From contig NZ_BMMH01000018.1 of NCBI RefSeq assembly GCF_014645735.1, positions 1 to 64,000 on the forward strand: a stretch of 64,000 bases of DNA. The letters run 5' to 3'. Under the pieces are notes generated by a model, which was given only the letters and a program-made list of their open reading frames with translations, ran no database searches and was not told where the DNA came from. The translations under genes and the position numbers were made by a program. The stretch is from Nocardia jinanensis. GTDB lineage: Bacteria; Actinomycetota; Actinomycetes; Mycobacteriales; Mycobacteriaceae. Below, in pieces: positions 8,843-17,588 of this stretch (the stretch's first letter is position 1; each line of letters opens with the position of its first letter).

Positions 8843-9409
8843 ATGGCAACGCGATTCGCTGTTTCCGGAGACTTCGGGAGTGAAACGACACGGTCGGCCG
8901 GTCGCTGGGCGGACCGGCCCGGACCGCGGCCGATGTGCAACCGTGCCACGGTCGTGGCGGCCACTGTGGCCGAAGCCGTGGACTCGCTGGGTGGTTGGAT
9001 ATTCGACCGGACGGCCGCCGGTTGCGAGACCCTCGTGCTCGTACCGGGTTCCGGGGATACCCGCGCTCTGGAGATCCTGGGAGCGACGGCGATCGACCTC
9101 GGCGATGCCTTGACCCATGCGGAATGGGCTACCGGCCTCGATGTACTCGCCGCCGCGGCGGATATGTATCTGGCCGATGCGCGGATCCGCGAGGCGTTCC
9201 GGGCACGCCGCGATCGCGCGGCGCAGCAGACCTATCTGTGGGGCCGGGGGCCCGCTGTCGAGTTCGGTGACGGATTCGCGCTGGTCAACACCTACCAGGT
9301 CAGCCTGGCGGGCCAGGCTTTCAAGCGAGCGGCACTGGATGCGGCCGGCGTCTCGCCCGGGCCGCATTCGGCGGCGGAGATGCTCTGGGCCGACCACGGG
9401 CATCGGTAG
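8843..9409 (+). CDS. Hypothetical protein
   Basis: The 188-residue frame has coding-like composition from about residue 31 (MCNRATVVAATVAEAV) to the end, including ETLVLVPGSGDTRALEILGA and a C-terminal AAEMLWADHGHR. The first 30 residues look less protein-like, so ATG 8933 may be the true start. No family was recognised. It appears soluble and cytosolic, with no signal or membrane segment. It stands alone, facing the leftward TetR gene. Confidence 0.5.
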   Translation: MATRFAVSGDFGSETTRSAGRWADRPGPRPMCNRATVVAATVAEAVDSLGGWIFDRTAAGCETLVLVPGSGDTRALEILGATAIDLGDALTHAEWATGLDVLAAAADMYLADARIREAFRARRDRAAQQTYLWGRGPAVEFGDGFALVNTYQVSLAGQAFKRAALDAAGVSPGPHSAAEMLWADHGHR

Positions 9410-9500
9410 GCGCTCGCGTCGGCCGGAGCGGGAGTTCCGGGGTCCGGGCGGAACAGTCTCGCCATGGCGTCGTGTAGCGGGTTCTTCTGCCGCCGGTGCG

Positions 9501-10238
9501 CTACGGGGTGGTCCGGTCGGTGCCGGGGGCGGCCCGGCCGTCCTTGTTCGCACCCGGGTCGCTCGGCTCACCGATACCGGGACCGAACAGCGAGAACAGT
9601 GAGAAATCCAGTGTCGGTGTGCCCGATTGCGCGCCCGCGGCCGGTCGCTGTGTCGCCAGCCGGGTGTTGTCACTGGTCAACCGATGCATCACCCGTTCCA
9701 GTGAGGACAGGATCGTGGGCACGTCGGCTGTTCCGTCGACCAACCGGCCGACCATGGCATAGCACAGGTTGATCATGACCAGCGCGATATCGGTCACGTA
9801 GTCGCGATCCAGGCCCGCCAGCAGGTGGCCGGCGGCGGGGAGAACCGCTTCGAAGCCCTGACGATCCAGCCGGTGCCCGCCGGGGGTGGCGCGGGCACGG
9901 AAGAAGGCACGGGCCATCTGCGGACTCTGCTCCCAGGGCTGGAACACGCACCGGATGAGCCGCATCAACCCGTCGGCCAGTTCCTCTTGCGGGTGCTGTG
10001 TCAGTTCGACGTAGGAATGGGCGGCCATCCATGCTTCGACCGCTGCCAGAATCAGCTCGTCGCGGCTGCTGTGCAGGGCGTAGATCGTGGTGAGCGATAC
10101 CCGGGCCCGTTTCGCGACGGTGCGTAACTGCACCGCGTCGTAGCCGTCGGATTCGATGATCTCGACCACGGAGTCGAGGATCCTCGCCGCCGCGTCCACC
10201 TCACCGGACCCATTCACCGGGTTATGGTAACCCGGCAT
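9501..10238 (-). CDS. TetR-family transcriptional regulator
   Basis: The 245-residue protein has a standard N-terminal TetR DNA-binding domain (about residues 14-60: ARILDSVVEIIESDGYDAVQ, the recognition-helix part VAKRARVSLTTIYALHSSRDEL) and an all-helical ligand domain. A proline/glycine-rich tail of about 45 residues after the last helix is unusual. The ATG at 10238 places a perfect palindrome (10217-10235) inside the first codons. The GTG at 10217 would place it upstream, where an autoregulatory operator would sit. The adjacent SDR gene, same strand and 145 bp upstream, is a candidate target. Confidence 0.85.
   Translation of the reverse strand: MPGYHNPVNGSGEVDAAARILDSVVEIIESDGYDAVQLRTVAKRARVSLTTIYALHSSRDELILAAVEAWMAAHSYVELTQHPQEELADGLMRLIRCVFQPWEQSPQMARAFFRARATPGGHRLDRQGFEAVLPAAGHLLAGLDRDYVTDIALVMINLCYAMVGRLVDGTADVPTILSSLERVMHRLTSDNTRLATQRPAAGAQSGTPTLDFSLFSLFGPGIGEPSDPGANKDGRAAPGTDRTTP
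10217..10235. promoter_or_regulatory. Perfect palindrome at the TetR start, possible operator
   Basis: CCGGGTTA, 3 nt, TAACCCGG overlaps or immediately precedes the start of the tetR-type gene. TetR regulators normally bind short palindromes near their own start, so this is a candidate autoregulatory operator. It is inferred from symmetry and position only. Confidence 0.45.
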
Positions 10239-10382
10239 TTCGGTCGGACCCGTGTGTATCCCTCGCGCACACCGGCCCAGCCGGAACCGGGCCCGGAGTC
10301 CGGCCCGTATGCGGCGTCGCCGGGGCCCGAGTGTTCGAACTCGTTGCGTGACATCGTCACCGGCCCCGCACGCTACGCACCG

Positions 10383-11228
10383 TCACTGCTGGGAGCCGGG
10401 GTTCTCCAGTGTGTTCTGGAAGCGGCGCATACCGCGGATCCAGCGGTCGTAGTCCGAACCCTTGTGCTGGTACATCGTCAGCACTTCCGGATGCGGGAGG
10501 ATCAGGAACTGCCCGGCCGCGACTCCGGCGAGCACGGTATCGGCGACCTCTTCCGGGGTGAGTACAGCGCCCGCGGACTTCACGGCGTTGATCGCCAGCC
10601 GGCCGGCTTCCACATTGTCCGGCGGGATCATGCCCTCGCGCAGTAGCGCGGTGTCCACGCCCATGGGGCATACACAGCTGACCTGTATTCCTTTGTCGCC
10701 GTAGGTGATCGACAACCATTCCGCGAAGCCGACCGCAGCGTGTTTGGAGACCGAGTACGGCGCCGACCCGAGTTGTGTGAGCAGTCCGGCCGCCGATGCG
10801 GTGCTCACGAAATGACCGCCGCCGCGGGTCAGCCAGCCCGGGACGAGCAGCCGGGCGGCGCGGATATGCGCCATGGTGTTGACCTCCAGTGCCGCCGCCC
10901 ACTGTGCGTCGGTGCTGTCGAGTCCGGCGCCACCGCCGATACCGGCATTGGCGAAGTACAGGTCGACGGGACCGAAGGCGGATTCCGCGGTATCGATCAG
11001 CCGCTGGATCACCGCGGGGTCGGCGGCGTCGCCGGCGGCGGATACCGCGGCCGCACCTATCTCCTCGGCCACGCGTTCCGCGCCGGCCGGATCCAGATCG
11101 GCCACGACGACCTTCGCGCCGTGGTCGGCCAGTCGCCGCGCCAGCGCCGCGCCGATACCGGATCCGCCACCGGTGACGACGGCGGTCCGGCCCGAGAAGG
11201 TGTCCGATACTGTGCCTGAGAGCTCCAT
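10383..11228 (-). CDS. SDR-family NAD(P)-dependent oxidoreductase
   Basis: The 281-residue classical short-chain dehydrogenase has the Rossmann motif TGGGSGIG at residues 19-26, a NAG motif (FANAGIGGG), a catalytic Ser in VSTASAAG, and Tyr158 and Lys162 in YSVSK. Asp after VVVAD at the end of strand 2 suggests NAD rather than NADP preference. The substrate is unknown. The C-terminal extension (PHPEVLTMYQHKGSDYDRWI) is typical of the longer actinobacterial SDRs. It sits between the TetR and AsnC regulators, all leftward; a dyad in the 46-bp gap upstream may be its operator. Confidence 0.88.
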   Translation of the reverse strand: MELSGTVSDTFSGRTAVVTGGGSGIGAALARRLADHGAKVVVADLDPAGAERVAEEIGAAAVSAAGDAADPAVIQRLIDTAESAFGPVDLYFANAGIGGGAGLDSTDAQWAAALEVNTMAHIRAARLLVPGWLTRGGGHFVSTASAAGLLTQLGSAPYSVSKHAAVGFAEWLSITYGDKGIQVSCVCPMGVDTALLREGMIPPDNVEAGRLAINAVKSAGAVLTPEEVADTVLAGVAAGQFLILPHPEVLTMYQHKGSDYDRWIRGMRRFQNTLENPGSQQ

Positions 11229-11250
11229 GCCGGCACCTTAGCCGGTCTAT

Positions 11251-11274
11251 GCGACATTTACCCAGATATGTCGC
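11251..11274. promoter_or_regulatory. Dyad upstream of the SDR gene
   Basis: GCGACAT (11251-11257) and ATGTCGC (11268-11274) form an exact inverted repeat with 10 nt between the arms, centred about 35 bp upstream of the SDR start at 11228 and abutting the stop of the AsnC-type gene. A regulator-binding site is the simplest reading; a weak terminator for the upstream gene is possible. Confidence 0.4.
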
Positions 11275-11808
11275 TTAATCGTCCTGTTCGCCGTGGGGCG
11301 CCCGGGTCGTCGGCCGGGACAGCTCGGCGAGCCGGCGCAGCAGCGGGGCGGTACGTGGGCCCACCGATTCCTGCATCACCAGGGCCATATTCGTGCGGAC
11401 CACCCCGGGGATCTTCAGGATCTGCCCGGTGATCCGGTAGAGATCGTCGGCGTCGCGGGCCACCACCCGCACGGTGAGGTCGGTGGGGCCGGTCATCCCG
11501 CACACCTCGGTCACCTCCGGGATCTCCGCCAGTTCGTCGACCACCGCCTCGAGCCGGTGCTGGTCCACGACCACTGCCACGAAGGCCGACAGGCGGTAGC
11601 CCAGGGCGCGGAGTTCGACCCTGCGCTCGAAACTTCCCAGCACCCCGGTGGCCTCCCAGCGGGTGAGCCGCGCCTGCACAGTATTGCGCGACAGCCCGAG
11701 CCGGGCGGCCAGTTCGACACCGGTGGCCCGGGGGTTGGCGATGAGTTCCAGTAGTAGTCGCGCATCGGTGGCGTCCACTACCGCTTCGGTGGTCTCAGGA
11801 CTGGTCAT
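11275..11808 (-). CDS. Lrp/AsnC-family transcriptional regulator
   Basis: The 177-residue protein has an N-terminal AsnC helix-turn-helix (ATDARLLLELIANPRATGVE then LAARLGLSRNTVQARLTRWE) and a C-terminal RAM/AsnC ligand domain (VTEVCGMTGPTDLTVRVVA). ATG 11808 is chosen; an earlier in-frame start at 11850 would run into the promoter region of bkdA. It is divergent from the bkdABC operon with 144 bp between starts. In other actinobacteria and in Pseudomonas an Lrp-type protein (BkdR) controls this operon in response to branched-chain amino acids, so that role is inferred here. Confidence 0.85.
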   Translation of the reverse strand: MTSPETTEAVVDATDARLLLELIANPRATGVELAARLGLSRNTVQARLTRWEATGVLGSFERRVELRALGYRLSAFVAVVVDQHRLEAVVDELAEIPEVTEVCGMTGPTDLTVRVVARDADDLYRITGQILKIPGVVRTNMALVMQESVGPRTAPLLRRLAELSRPTTRAPHGEQDD

Positions 11809-11874
11809 ATGACGCAGTATGACAGCGGGTACCGGTCCGTAACCGTGCATTCTGCTCAGTTTCCGGATCGGGAC

Positions 11875-11904
11875 TTGCGCAGATCGCTTAAGGGTGGATG
11901 CTAT
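11875..11904 (+). promoter_or_regulatory. Candidate bkd operon promoter
   Basis: TTGCGC (11875-11880) and TGCTAT (11899-11904), separated by 18 nt, resemble a sigma-70-type promoter about 50 bp upstream of the bkdA start, in the gap shared with the divergent AsnC-type regulator. It is a sequence match only. Confidence 0.3.
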
Positions 11905-11952
11905 GTGTTACAGGCCACATCAGCGCGTGACCCGCGTGAGGAGGCGAGGCCG

Positions 11953-13083
11953 ATGCCCGGCACAACCGAGTATCCGGTGCAGTTGATCCAGCCCGACGGC
12001 GCTCGGGTGCACCATCCCGAATATCAGGCCCTGGTCGCCGATATCGGTCCCGGCGAACTACGGCAGCTCTACGAGGACCTGGTGATCACCCGGCGTATCG
12101 ATACCGAGGCGGTAGCGCTGGCCCGGCAGGGACAACTCGGGCTGTGGGCGCCGTGCCAGGGGCAGGAAGCCGCCCAGGTGGGTTCGGCCCACGCGCTGCG
12201 TCCCGACGATTACGTGTTCGGCAGCTACCGGGAGAGCGCCGTCGCCTACTGCCGAGGGGTGCGGCCCAGTGCCCTGACGGCCATGTGGCGGGGAGTAACG
12301 CATTCCGCGGGGGATCCGGCGGCGGTCAATATGGCCAACCCGGCGATCGTGGTCGGCGCCCAGGGACTGCACGCCACGGGTTATGCCTACGCCGCCCACC
12401 TCGACGGCGCCGAAATCGCGACCGTCGCCTATTTCGGCGACGGAGCCACCAGCCAGGGTGATGTCGCCGAGGCACTGACCTTCGCCGCGAGCTGGAGCGC
12501 GCCCGTGGTGTTCTTCTGCCAGAACAATCACTGGGCGATCAGCGAACCGGTCCAGTTGCAGAGCGCCACCCCGATCGCCCGGCGCGCGCTCGGATACGGG
12601 ATCCCCGCGATACGGGTGGACGGCAACGATGTGCTGGCCGTGCTAGCCGTCACCAGGCAGGCCGTCGCGCGGGCCCGCGGCGGTGGCGGGCCCTCGTTCA
12701 TCGAGGCCATCACCTACCGGATGGGACCCCATACGACCGCCGACGATCCCGGCCGCTACCGCACCGCCGCCGAAACCGAGGAGTGGGCGCGACGGGACCC
12801 GATCCTGCGGATGCGGCTGCTACTGGAAGCCGAAGGTCTGCTCGACGCCGAGTTCCGGCGGCGGGTGGACGAACGCGCCGACGAGGTGGCGCACCTGATG
12901 CGCACCGAAACCATCACCATGGCCGACCCCGAGCCGTCGGAACTGTTCGACCACGTCTACGCGACTCCGCACCGGGGCCTGGACGAACAGCGCGCCGACT
13001 ACTCCGCGTACCTGGCCGCCGATCCGGCCGCTGCGCTCGTCACCATCGCGCCCACCCCGCGCGAGGAAGGAGTCCGCTCATGA
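11953..13083 (+). CDS. bkdA: Branched-chain 2-oxoacid dehydrogenase E1 alpha subunit
   Basis: The 376-residue thiamine-diphosphate enzyme subunit decarboxylates branched-chain 2-oxoacids (from Leu, Ile, Val) and passes the acyl group to the E2 lipoyl domain. The ThDP motif starts with GDGATSQG at residue 162 and ends with the Asn pair at 191-192 (CQNN). RQGQLGLWAPCQGQEA and the phosphorylation-loop-like YRMGPHTTADDP are also typical. ATG 11953 is preceded by GAGGAGG; the more upstream in-frame start at 11809 lies in the promoter. The ATGA overlap with bkdB indicates translational coupling. A pyruvate dehydrogenase assignment is possible, but the neighbouring AsnC regulator and E2 type favour Bkd. 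Confidence 0.88.
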   Translation: MPGTTEYPVQLIQPDGARVHHPEYQALVADIGPGELRQLYEDLVITRRIDTEAVALARQGQLGLWAPCQGQEAAQVGSAHALRPDDYVFGSYRESAVAYCRGVRPSALTAMWRGVTHSAGDPAAVNMANPAIVVGAQGLHATGYAYAAHLDGAEIATVAYFGDGATSQGDVAEALTFAASWSAPVVFFCQNNHWAISEPVQLQSATPIARRALGYGIPAIRVDGNDVLAVLAVTRQAVARARGGGGPSFIEAITYRMGPHTTADDPGRYRTAAETEEWARRDPILRMRLLLEAEGLLDAEFRRRVDERADEVAHLMRTETITMADPEPSELFDHVYATPHRGLDEQRADYSAYLAADPAAALVTIAPTPREEGVRS

Positions 13084-14054
13084 TCACCACCTTCGCCGCG
13101 GCGCTCAACGCCGGGCTGCGCACCGCGCTCGAGGATGATCCGAAAGTGGTGCTGATGGGCGAGGACATCGGCCGGCTCGGCGGCGTCTTCCGGGTCACCG
13201 ACGCGCTGCAGAAGGATTTCGGCGACCGGCGCGTGATCGATACGCCGCTGGCCGAATCGGGCATCATCGGCACGGCGTTCGGGATGGCGCTGCGCGGCTA
13301 CCGCCCGGTGTGCGAGATCCAGTTCGACGGTTTCGTCTATCCGGCGTTCGACCAGATCGTCTCCCAGGTCGCCAAGATCCACAATCGGACCCGGGGCGCG
13401 GTCCGGGCACCGCTGACCATTCGCATACCGTTCGGCGGCGGTATCGGATCGGTGGAGCACCACTCCGAATCGCCCGAGGCGTATTTCGCGCATACGGCCG
13501 GCCTGCGGGTGGTGTCGCCCAGCAACCCGGCCGATGCCTTCACCATGATCCGCCAGGCCATCGCGCTGGACGATCCGGTGATCTTCTTCGAACCCAAACG
13601 CCGGTACTGGGACAAGGCGGAATTCGATCCGAGCGCCGCACCGGAACTGCCGCTGGACCGGGCCCGGGTGTGCGTGCGCGGTACCGACGCCACCGTGGTC
13701 GCCTACGGGGGCACCGTCGCCACCGCACTGGCCGCCGCGAAGATGGGCGCCGAGGAAGGGATCTCGCTCGAAGTCGTGGATCTCCGGAGTCTGGCCCCGC
13801 TGGACGTGGATACCGTCGCGGAATCGGTGGACCGGACCGGCCGGCTGATCGTGGTGCACGAAGCGCAGCGCACCGGCGGTATCGGTGCCGAGCTCACCGC
13901 CCGGATCACCGAACGGTGTTTCTACCGTCTCGAGGCGCCGGTGCTGCGGGTCGCCGGGTTCGATATCCCCTACCCTCCGGCTAAGCTCGAGAAGCATCAT
14001 CTGCCCGACCCGGACCGGATCCTGGAGGCGGTCGATCGAACGCTTGCCGCCTGA
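13080..14054 (+). CDS. bkdB: Branched-chain 2-oxoacid dehydrogenase E1 beta subunit
   Basis: The 324-residue transketolase-like E1 beta forms the heterotetramer with BkdA. Recognisable segments are VVLMGEDIGRLGGVFRVT, DTPLAESGIIGTAFGMALRG, the IGSVEHHSESPEAYFAHTAG loop and the C-terminal transketolase domain with VVHEAQRTGGIGAE. The ATG at 13080 overlaps the bkdA stop by 4 nt and has GGAAGGAG 8-10 nt upstream, contained within bkdA, so the start is firm. Confidence 0.9.
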   Translation: MITTFAAALNAGLRTALEDDPKVVLMGEDIGRLGGVFRVTDALQKDFGDRRVIDTPLAESGIIGTAFGMALRGYRPVCEIQFDGFVYPAFDQIVSQVAKIHNRTRGAVRAPLTIRIPFGGGIGSVEHHSESPEAYFAHTAGLRVVSPSNPADAFTMIRQAIALDDPVIFFEPKRRYWDKAEFDPSAAPELPLDRARVCVRGTDATVVAYGGTVATALAAAKMGAEEGISLEVVDLRSLAPLDVDTVAESVDRTGRLIVVHEAQRTGGIGAELTARITERCFYRLEAPVLRVAGFDIPYPPAKLEKHHLPDPDRILEAVDRTLAA

Positions 14055-14085
14055 AGGTGTGATCCCACCCTGACGCCAGCCGGAG

Positions 14086-15537
14086 GTGCCCGAAACCGTG
14101 GACGAAGACGCCCGCGCCGACGAAGGTCGTGCCGCAGATACCGGCGAGATCCTGGAGTTCCGTCTCCCCGATCTCGGCGAAGGACTCACCGATGCCGAAT
14201 TCCAGAACTGGTCGGTGGCGGTGGGCGACGAGGTCGCGCTGAATCAGACCATCGCCGAAGTGGAGACCGCGAAAGCTGTGGTCGCACTGCCGTCCCCGTT
14301 CGCCGGGACCGTGGTGGAACTGCTCGCCGAACCGGGGGAGACCATCGAGGTCGGTGCGCCGCTGCTCCGGATCCGCACGACCGCGACGGAATCGGGTTCC
14401 GGCAGGCGGCCGTCGGTACTGGTCGGGTACGGGCCCTCGGAGGAGCGGGTCAGCCGGCGGCGGCGCGGCGGGCAGCGCCCCGAGGATGCCGCGGCGCCGC
14501 CCGCGCAACCTTCTGCCGGCAACGGGGTGCCGTACGAGAGCGGAGTCATCGGGGGCGCGTCGAACAGTTCGGCACACCAGCCGGTGGAACAGGCGCCGGA
14601 GCGCGCCGGTGACACGGCCCGCGCGGCCGCGGCCGAATCGCAGCGGGTCGCGGCGACACCGGGTGCGCGAAAGCTGGCCCGGGAGTTGGGCATAGATCTC
14701 TGGTTCGTGGCCGGATCGGGGCCGGACGGCGCGGTCACCGTAGCCGATGTCCGTGGTGCGGTACCGGTTTCGGAGCCGGATATCCGCGACAGCAGTCCCG
14801 GGGACACGGTGGCTACCGAACCCGTCCCCGGGTCGGCCCGCGAGGAGCGGACGCCGATCGCGGGGATCCGGAAACGGACCGCCGATGCCATGGTGGCCAG
14901 CGCGCGCACGATCCCGCAGGCCGATACCTCGATCACGGTCGATGTCACGGCCTCGCTCGAACTGCTGGAACATCTACGCGCCACCAAGGCTTTCGAGGGG
15001 ATCACCCCGACGCCGCTCGCGCTGGTAGCGAAGTCGGTGCTCGCCGCGGTGGCGGAATTCCCTGTCGTCAACACTTTCTGGGACGAGGCGAACGCGGAGA
15101 TCGTCACCCGGCACTATGTCAACCTGGGTATCGCGGTGGCCACCGGGCGCGGGCTGCTGGTGCCGAACATCAAGGACGCGCAGACCCTGAGCCTGCGCGA
15201 ATTGTGCCGCGAGATCAACTGGCTGGCCCAGACCGCGCGCGACGGCCGGTCGGGCCTGGCCGATCTGCGCGGTGGCACGTTCACCATCTCCAATGTCGGT
15301 ATCTTCGGCGTGGAATCCGGTACGCCGCTGGTGAATCCGGGTGAGGCCGCGATTCTGTGCCTGGGTGCGGTGGTGAGGCGACCGTGGGTGTTCCGGGACG
15401 AACTGGCGATCCGCTCGGTGGCGACCCTGACCCTGAGTTTCGACCACCGGATGATCGACGGCGAAGCCGCGGCGCGTTTCCTGGCGGCCGTCGCCGGACT
15501 GCTGGAGGACCCGCTGACATTGCTCGCCCGTATCTGA
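14086..15537 (+). CDS. bkdC: Branched-chain 2-oxoacid dehydrogenase E2 (dihydrolipoamide acyltransferase)
   Basis: The 483-residue E2 core enzyme transfers the acyl group to CoA. Domain order: one lipoyl domain (about residues 25-105, lipoylated Lys63 in VETAKAVV); a long Arg/Pro/Ala-rich linker; a peripheral subunit-binding domain (about 190-225, ATPGARKLARELGI ... GPDGAVTVADV); and a catalytic acyltransferase domain with His454 and Asp458 in DHRMIDG. A single lipoyl domain and the FRLPDLGEGLTDAEF start are typical of actinobacterial BkdC. It starts at GTG 14086, or GTG 14098. No E3 gene is adjacent, as expected where a shared Lpd is used. Confidence 0.9.
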   Translation: MPETVDEDARADEGRAADTGEILEFRLPDLGEGLTDAEFQNWSVAVGDEVALNQTIAEVETAKAVVALPSPFAGTVVELLAEPGETIEVGAPLLRIRTTATESGSGRRPSVLVGYGPSEERVSRRRRGGQRPEDAAAPPAQPSAGNGVPYESGVIGGASNSSAHQPVEQAPERAGDTARAAAAESQRVAATPGARKLARELGIDLWFVAGSGPDGAVTVADVRGAVPVSEPDIRDSSPGDTVATEPVPGSAREERTPIAGIRKRTADAMVASARTIPQADTSITVDVTASLELLEHLRATKAFEGITPTPLALVAKSVLAAVAEFPVVNTFWDEANAEIVTRHYVNLGIAVATGRGLLVPNIKDAQTLSLRELCREINWLAQTARDGRSGLADLRGGTFTISNVGIFGVESGTPLVNPGEAAILCLGAVVRRPWVFRDELAIRSVATLTLSFDHRMIDGEAAARFLAAVAGLLEDPLTLLARI

Positions 15538-15639
15538 TACCGAAAATCGCCGGCCTATATCCGTGTACGCATGGACTTGGCCGACCCTCCCCGCGTACGG
15601 TTGCGAAATCTGTTCCAGACACTTGGACGAGGAGCTGCG

Positions 15640-16464
15640 TTGAACGCGGTATTGATCTCGGCTGAAGATCTCCGGGAATCAACAGAGAAGAATCTGCGCC
15701 TACTGGATGTGCGCTGGCAACTCGGCGACCCCGACGGGCCGCAGCACTATCAGAACGGTCATATCCCCGGGGCGGTGTTCGTCGACCTGGATACCGAGCT
15801 CGCGGCCCTGCCTTCACCCGCCCACGGCCGGCATCCGCTACCGAATCCGGACCAATTGCAGAGATGCGCTCGCAGCTGGGGTCTCTGCACAGGTGACCCG
15901 GTGGTCGTCTACGACGCGATCGGCGGTATGTCGGCCGCGCGGGCGTGGTGGCTGCTGCGCTGGGCGGGCATCGCCGACGTCCGGATCCTGGACGGCGGGC
16001 TACCGGCCTGGATCCGCGCCGGCGGCGAATCGGCCACCGGAGTGGAACCCGATCCGGCGGTGGGCGATATCGAATTGGCACCGGGCCGATTGCCGGTGAT
16101 CGATGCGGACGCGGTCGCGCGGTGGGAGGGCGTACTGCTGGATGCTCGTGCGGCCGAGCGGTACCGCGGTGAGCAGGAGCACGTAGACCCGCGCGCCGGG
16201 CATATCCCCGGTGCCATCAGCGTGCCGACGAGCGATAATCTCGACCAGGACGGGTACTTTCTGCCCGCCGCCCTGCTGCGCGAACGCTTCGGGGAGATCG
16301 GCGAGGCCCCGGTCGCGGTGTACTGCGGATCGGGTGTCACGGCGGCGCACGCCATCGCCGCGCTCGCCGTGGTGGGTGTGCAGGCCGCCCTGTACCCGGG
16401 GTCGTGGTCGCAGTGGGCACACGATCCGAAACGGCCGGTCGCCACGGGCGTGCACGCCGGGTGA
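15640..16464 (+). CDS. Thiosulfate/3-mercaptopyruvate sulfurtransferase (two rhodanese domains)
   Basis: The product has about 274 residues and two tandem rhodanese domains. The N-terminal one is inactive-like (LLDVRWQLGDPDG, HIPGAVFVDLD). The C-terminal one carries the active-site loop CGSGVTA with Cys229, whose sulfur-carrying persulfide transfers sulfane sulfur to cyanide or thiols. The start is placed at TTG 15640, which has GAGGAG 6 nt upstream and yields the usual LISAEDL N-terminus; the in-frame ATG at 15571 would add an unlikely leader. CGSGVTA is the loop type seen in SseA-like 3-mercaptopyruvate sulfurtransferases. It ends 1 bp before the convergent HNH gene. Confidence 0.88.
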   Translation: MNAVLISAEDLRESTEKNLRLLDVRWQLGDPDGPQHYQNGHIPGAVFVDLDTELAALPSPAHGRHPLPNPDQLQRCARSWGLCTGDPVVVYDAIGGMSAARAWWLLRWAGIADVRILDGGLPAWIRAGGESATGVEPDPAVGDIELAPGRLPVIDADAVARWEGVLLDARAAERYRGEQEHVDPRAGHIPGAISVPTSDNLDQDGYFLPAALLRERFGEIGEAPVAVYCGSGVTAAHAIAALAVVGVQAALYPGSWSQWAHDPKRPVATGVHAG

Positions 16465-17163
16465 TCATCCGCAGGCCGCGGCGATCCGGCGCAGTGCCAT
16501 ATGATCGGCCGCGGTGACCGGGAGCTGATAACGCAGCGCGACCGTGAGGTAGCGGCCCGCGTAGTAACAGTGGCCGGGCCGGGAGGGCGGTAACCAATCG
16601 GCGGGGGTGCTGTCGCTTTTATCGGTATTGGCCGCGTCATCGGTGGCCTGCAGGTTGTAGTCGATATCGTTGGCGAAGCGGATCCGCTGCGCGATCGGCC
16701 ACTCGGACGCGCCGAAATCCCAGGCGGCGGCCAGCGGATAGATATGGTCGATCGGGATCCGCCGGGCGGTCTCCCTGCTGAACACGATCAGGGCCCCGGT
16801 GTAGGGATCGGCCAGTGTGCCGGACCGGACGACGCACCGATGAGTGCCGGGCCGGTAACCCACCCCGGTGAGCTGGCGGGCCAGCACATTGTTGCGGGTA
16901 TCGCAGCCGTCCCGGCCGCCCGGACCGTCGTGGTCGTCGGACCAGGCGGGGCCGAACACACACCCCTGCCCGGCACCGCAGCCGCGCTCGTACCCGCCCG
17001 GATGCGGACGTCGCTCGACCACCCGGACCGCGCCGAGTAGTTGTTCTAGCCGGTCCCGCCCGGGACTACCCGGTGCGGGCCGCTGCCCGGCGACCGCCGC
17101 GCACCCGGTCCCCGAAGCCAGTAGCAGAAAGGCGGTACACAGAGCGGTAACCGCGTGAATCAT
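16465..17163 (-). CDS. Secreted HNH endonuclease-family protein (DUF1524-like)
   Basis: The 232-residue protein has an N-terminal secretion signal (ALCTAFLLLASGTGC, possibly a lipoprotein with Cys near residue 21, although the lipobox is not canonical). The exported nuclease domain has the motif PIDHIYPLAAAWDFGA and the downstream NDIDYNLQATDDAANTDKSD ... DWLPP. These are the His/Asn metal- and DNA-binding residues of the DUF1524/GmrSD-type HNH family widespread in actinobacteria. Five or more cysteines suggest disulfides outside the cell. The start at ATG 17163 is chosen; GTG 17178 adds five residues. The biological role is unknown; DNA scavenging or defence are options. Confidence 0.8.
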   Translation of the reverse strand: MIHAVTALCTAFLLLASGTGCAAVAGQRPAPGSPGRDRLEQLLGAVRVVERRPHPGGYERGCGAGQGCVFGPAWSDDHDGPGGRDGCDTRNNVLARQLTGVGYRPGTHRCVVRSGTLADPYTGALIVFSRETARRIPIDHIYPLAAAWDFGASEWPIAQRIRFANDIDYNLQATDDAANTDKSDSTPADWLPPSRPGHCYYAGRYLTVALRYQLPVTAADHMALRRIAAACG

Positions 17164-17225
17164 CCCCCGTGTCAGCACGGCTACCGGTATACCGGACCCC
17201 TCCGACAGCTACCGGTGATTCGGAT

Positions 17226-17588
17226 CTACAACCAGGCGCGGGCCAGCAGCTCGTCGTTGTCGACCCTGCTGTTGCGGGGTGGGAAACGCGTGGCGACCAG
17301 AGATTCGATATGTACCCCGTCGTGGCCGATCACCCAGGAACCGCCGATATCGGTGCATTCGGCGATCTTGGAGAATGCGGTGAGCAGGAAGGTGACCGCC
17401 TCCTCGGGCAGGGCGGTATGGGCCAGCCGCTGCGATTCCCCCGGCCGGGACAGGTCCAGCCAGACCCCGCACTGTCCGTCCAGCCGCATACCGACGATCT
17501 TGTCGGCATTGACGAAGGTGAACTTGCGCCGTTCCCACGGGGTGGTCGGCGTGTAGCTCTGCTCGAGAACCTGGAGCAGAATCGTCAT
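17226..17588 (-). CDS. Hypothetical protein, 120 aa
   Basis: This small soluble protein begins MTILLQVLEQSYTPTTPWER and contains KIVGMRLDGQCGVWLDLS and IAECTDIGGSWVIGHDGVHI. No family is recognised with confidence. The ATG at 17588 has GGAGGG 9 nt upstream, which separates it from the much longer in-frame open frame running antisense to the helicase gene. It is 62 bp upstream of the HNH gene on the same strand and divergent from the helicase gene. Confidence 0.6.
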   Translation of the reverse strand: MTILLQVLEQSYTPTTPWERRKFTFVNADKIVGMRLDGQCGVWLDLSRPGESQRLAHTALPEEAVTFLLTAFSKIAECTDIGGSWVIGHDGVHIESLVATRFPPRNSRVDNDELLARAWL

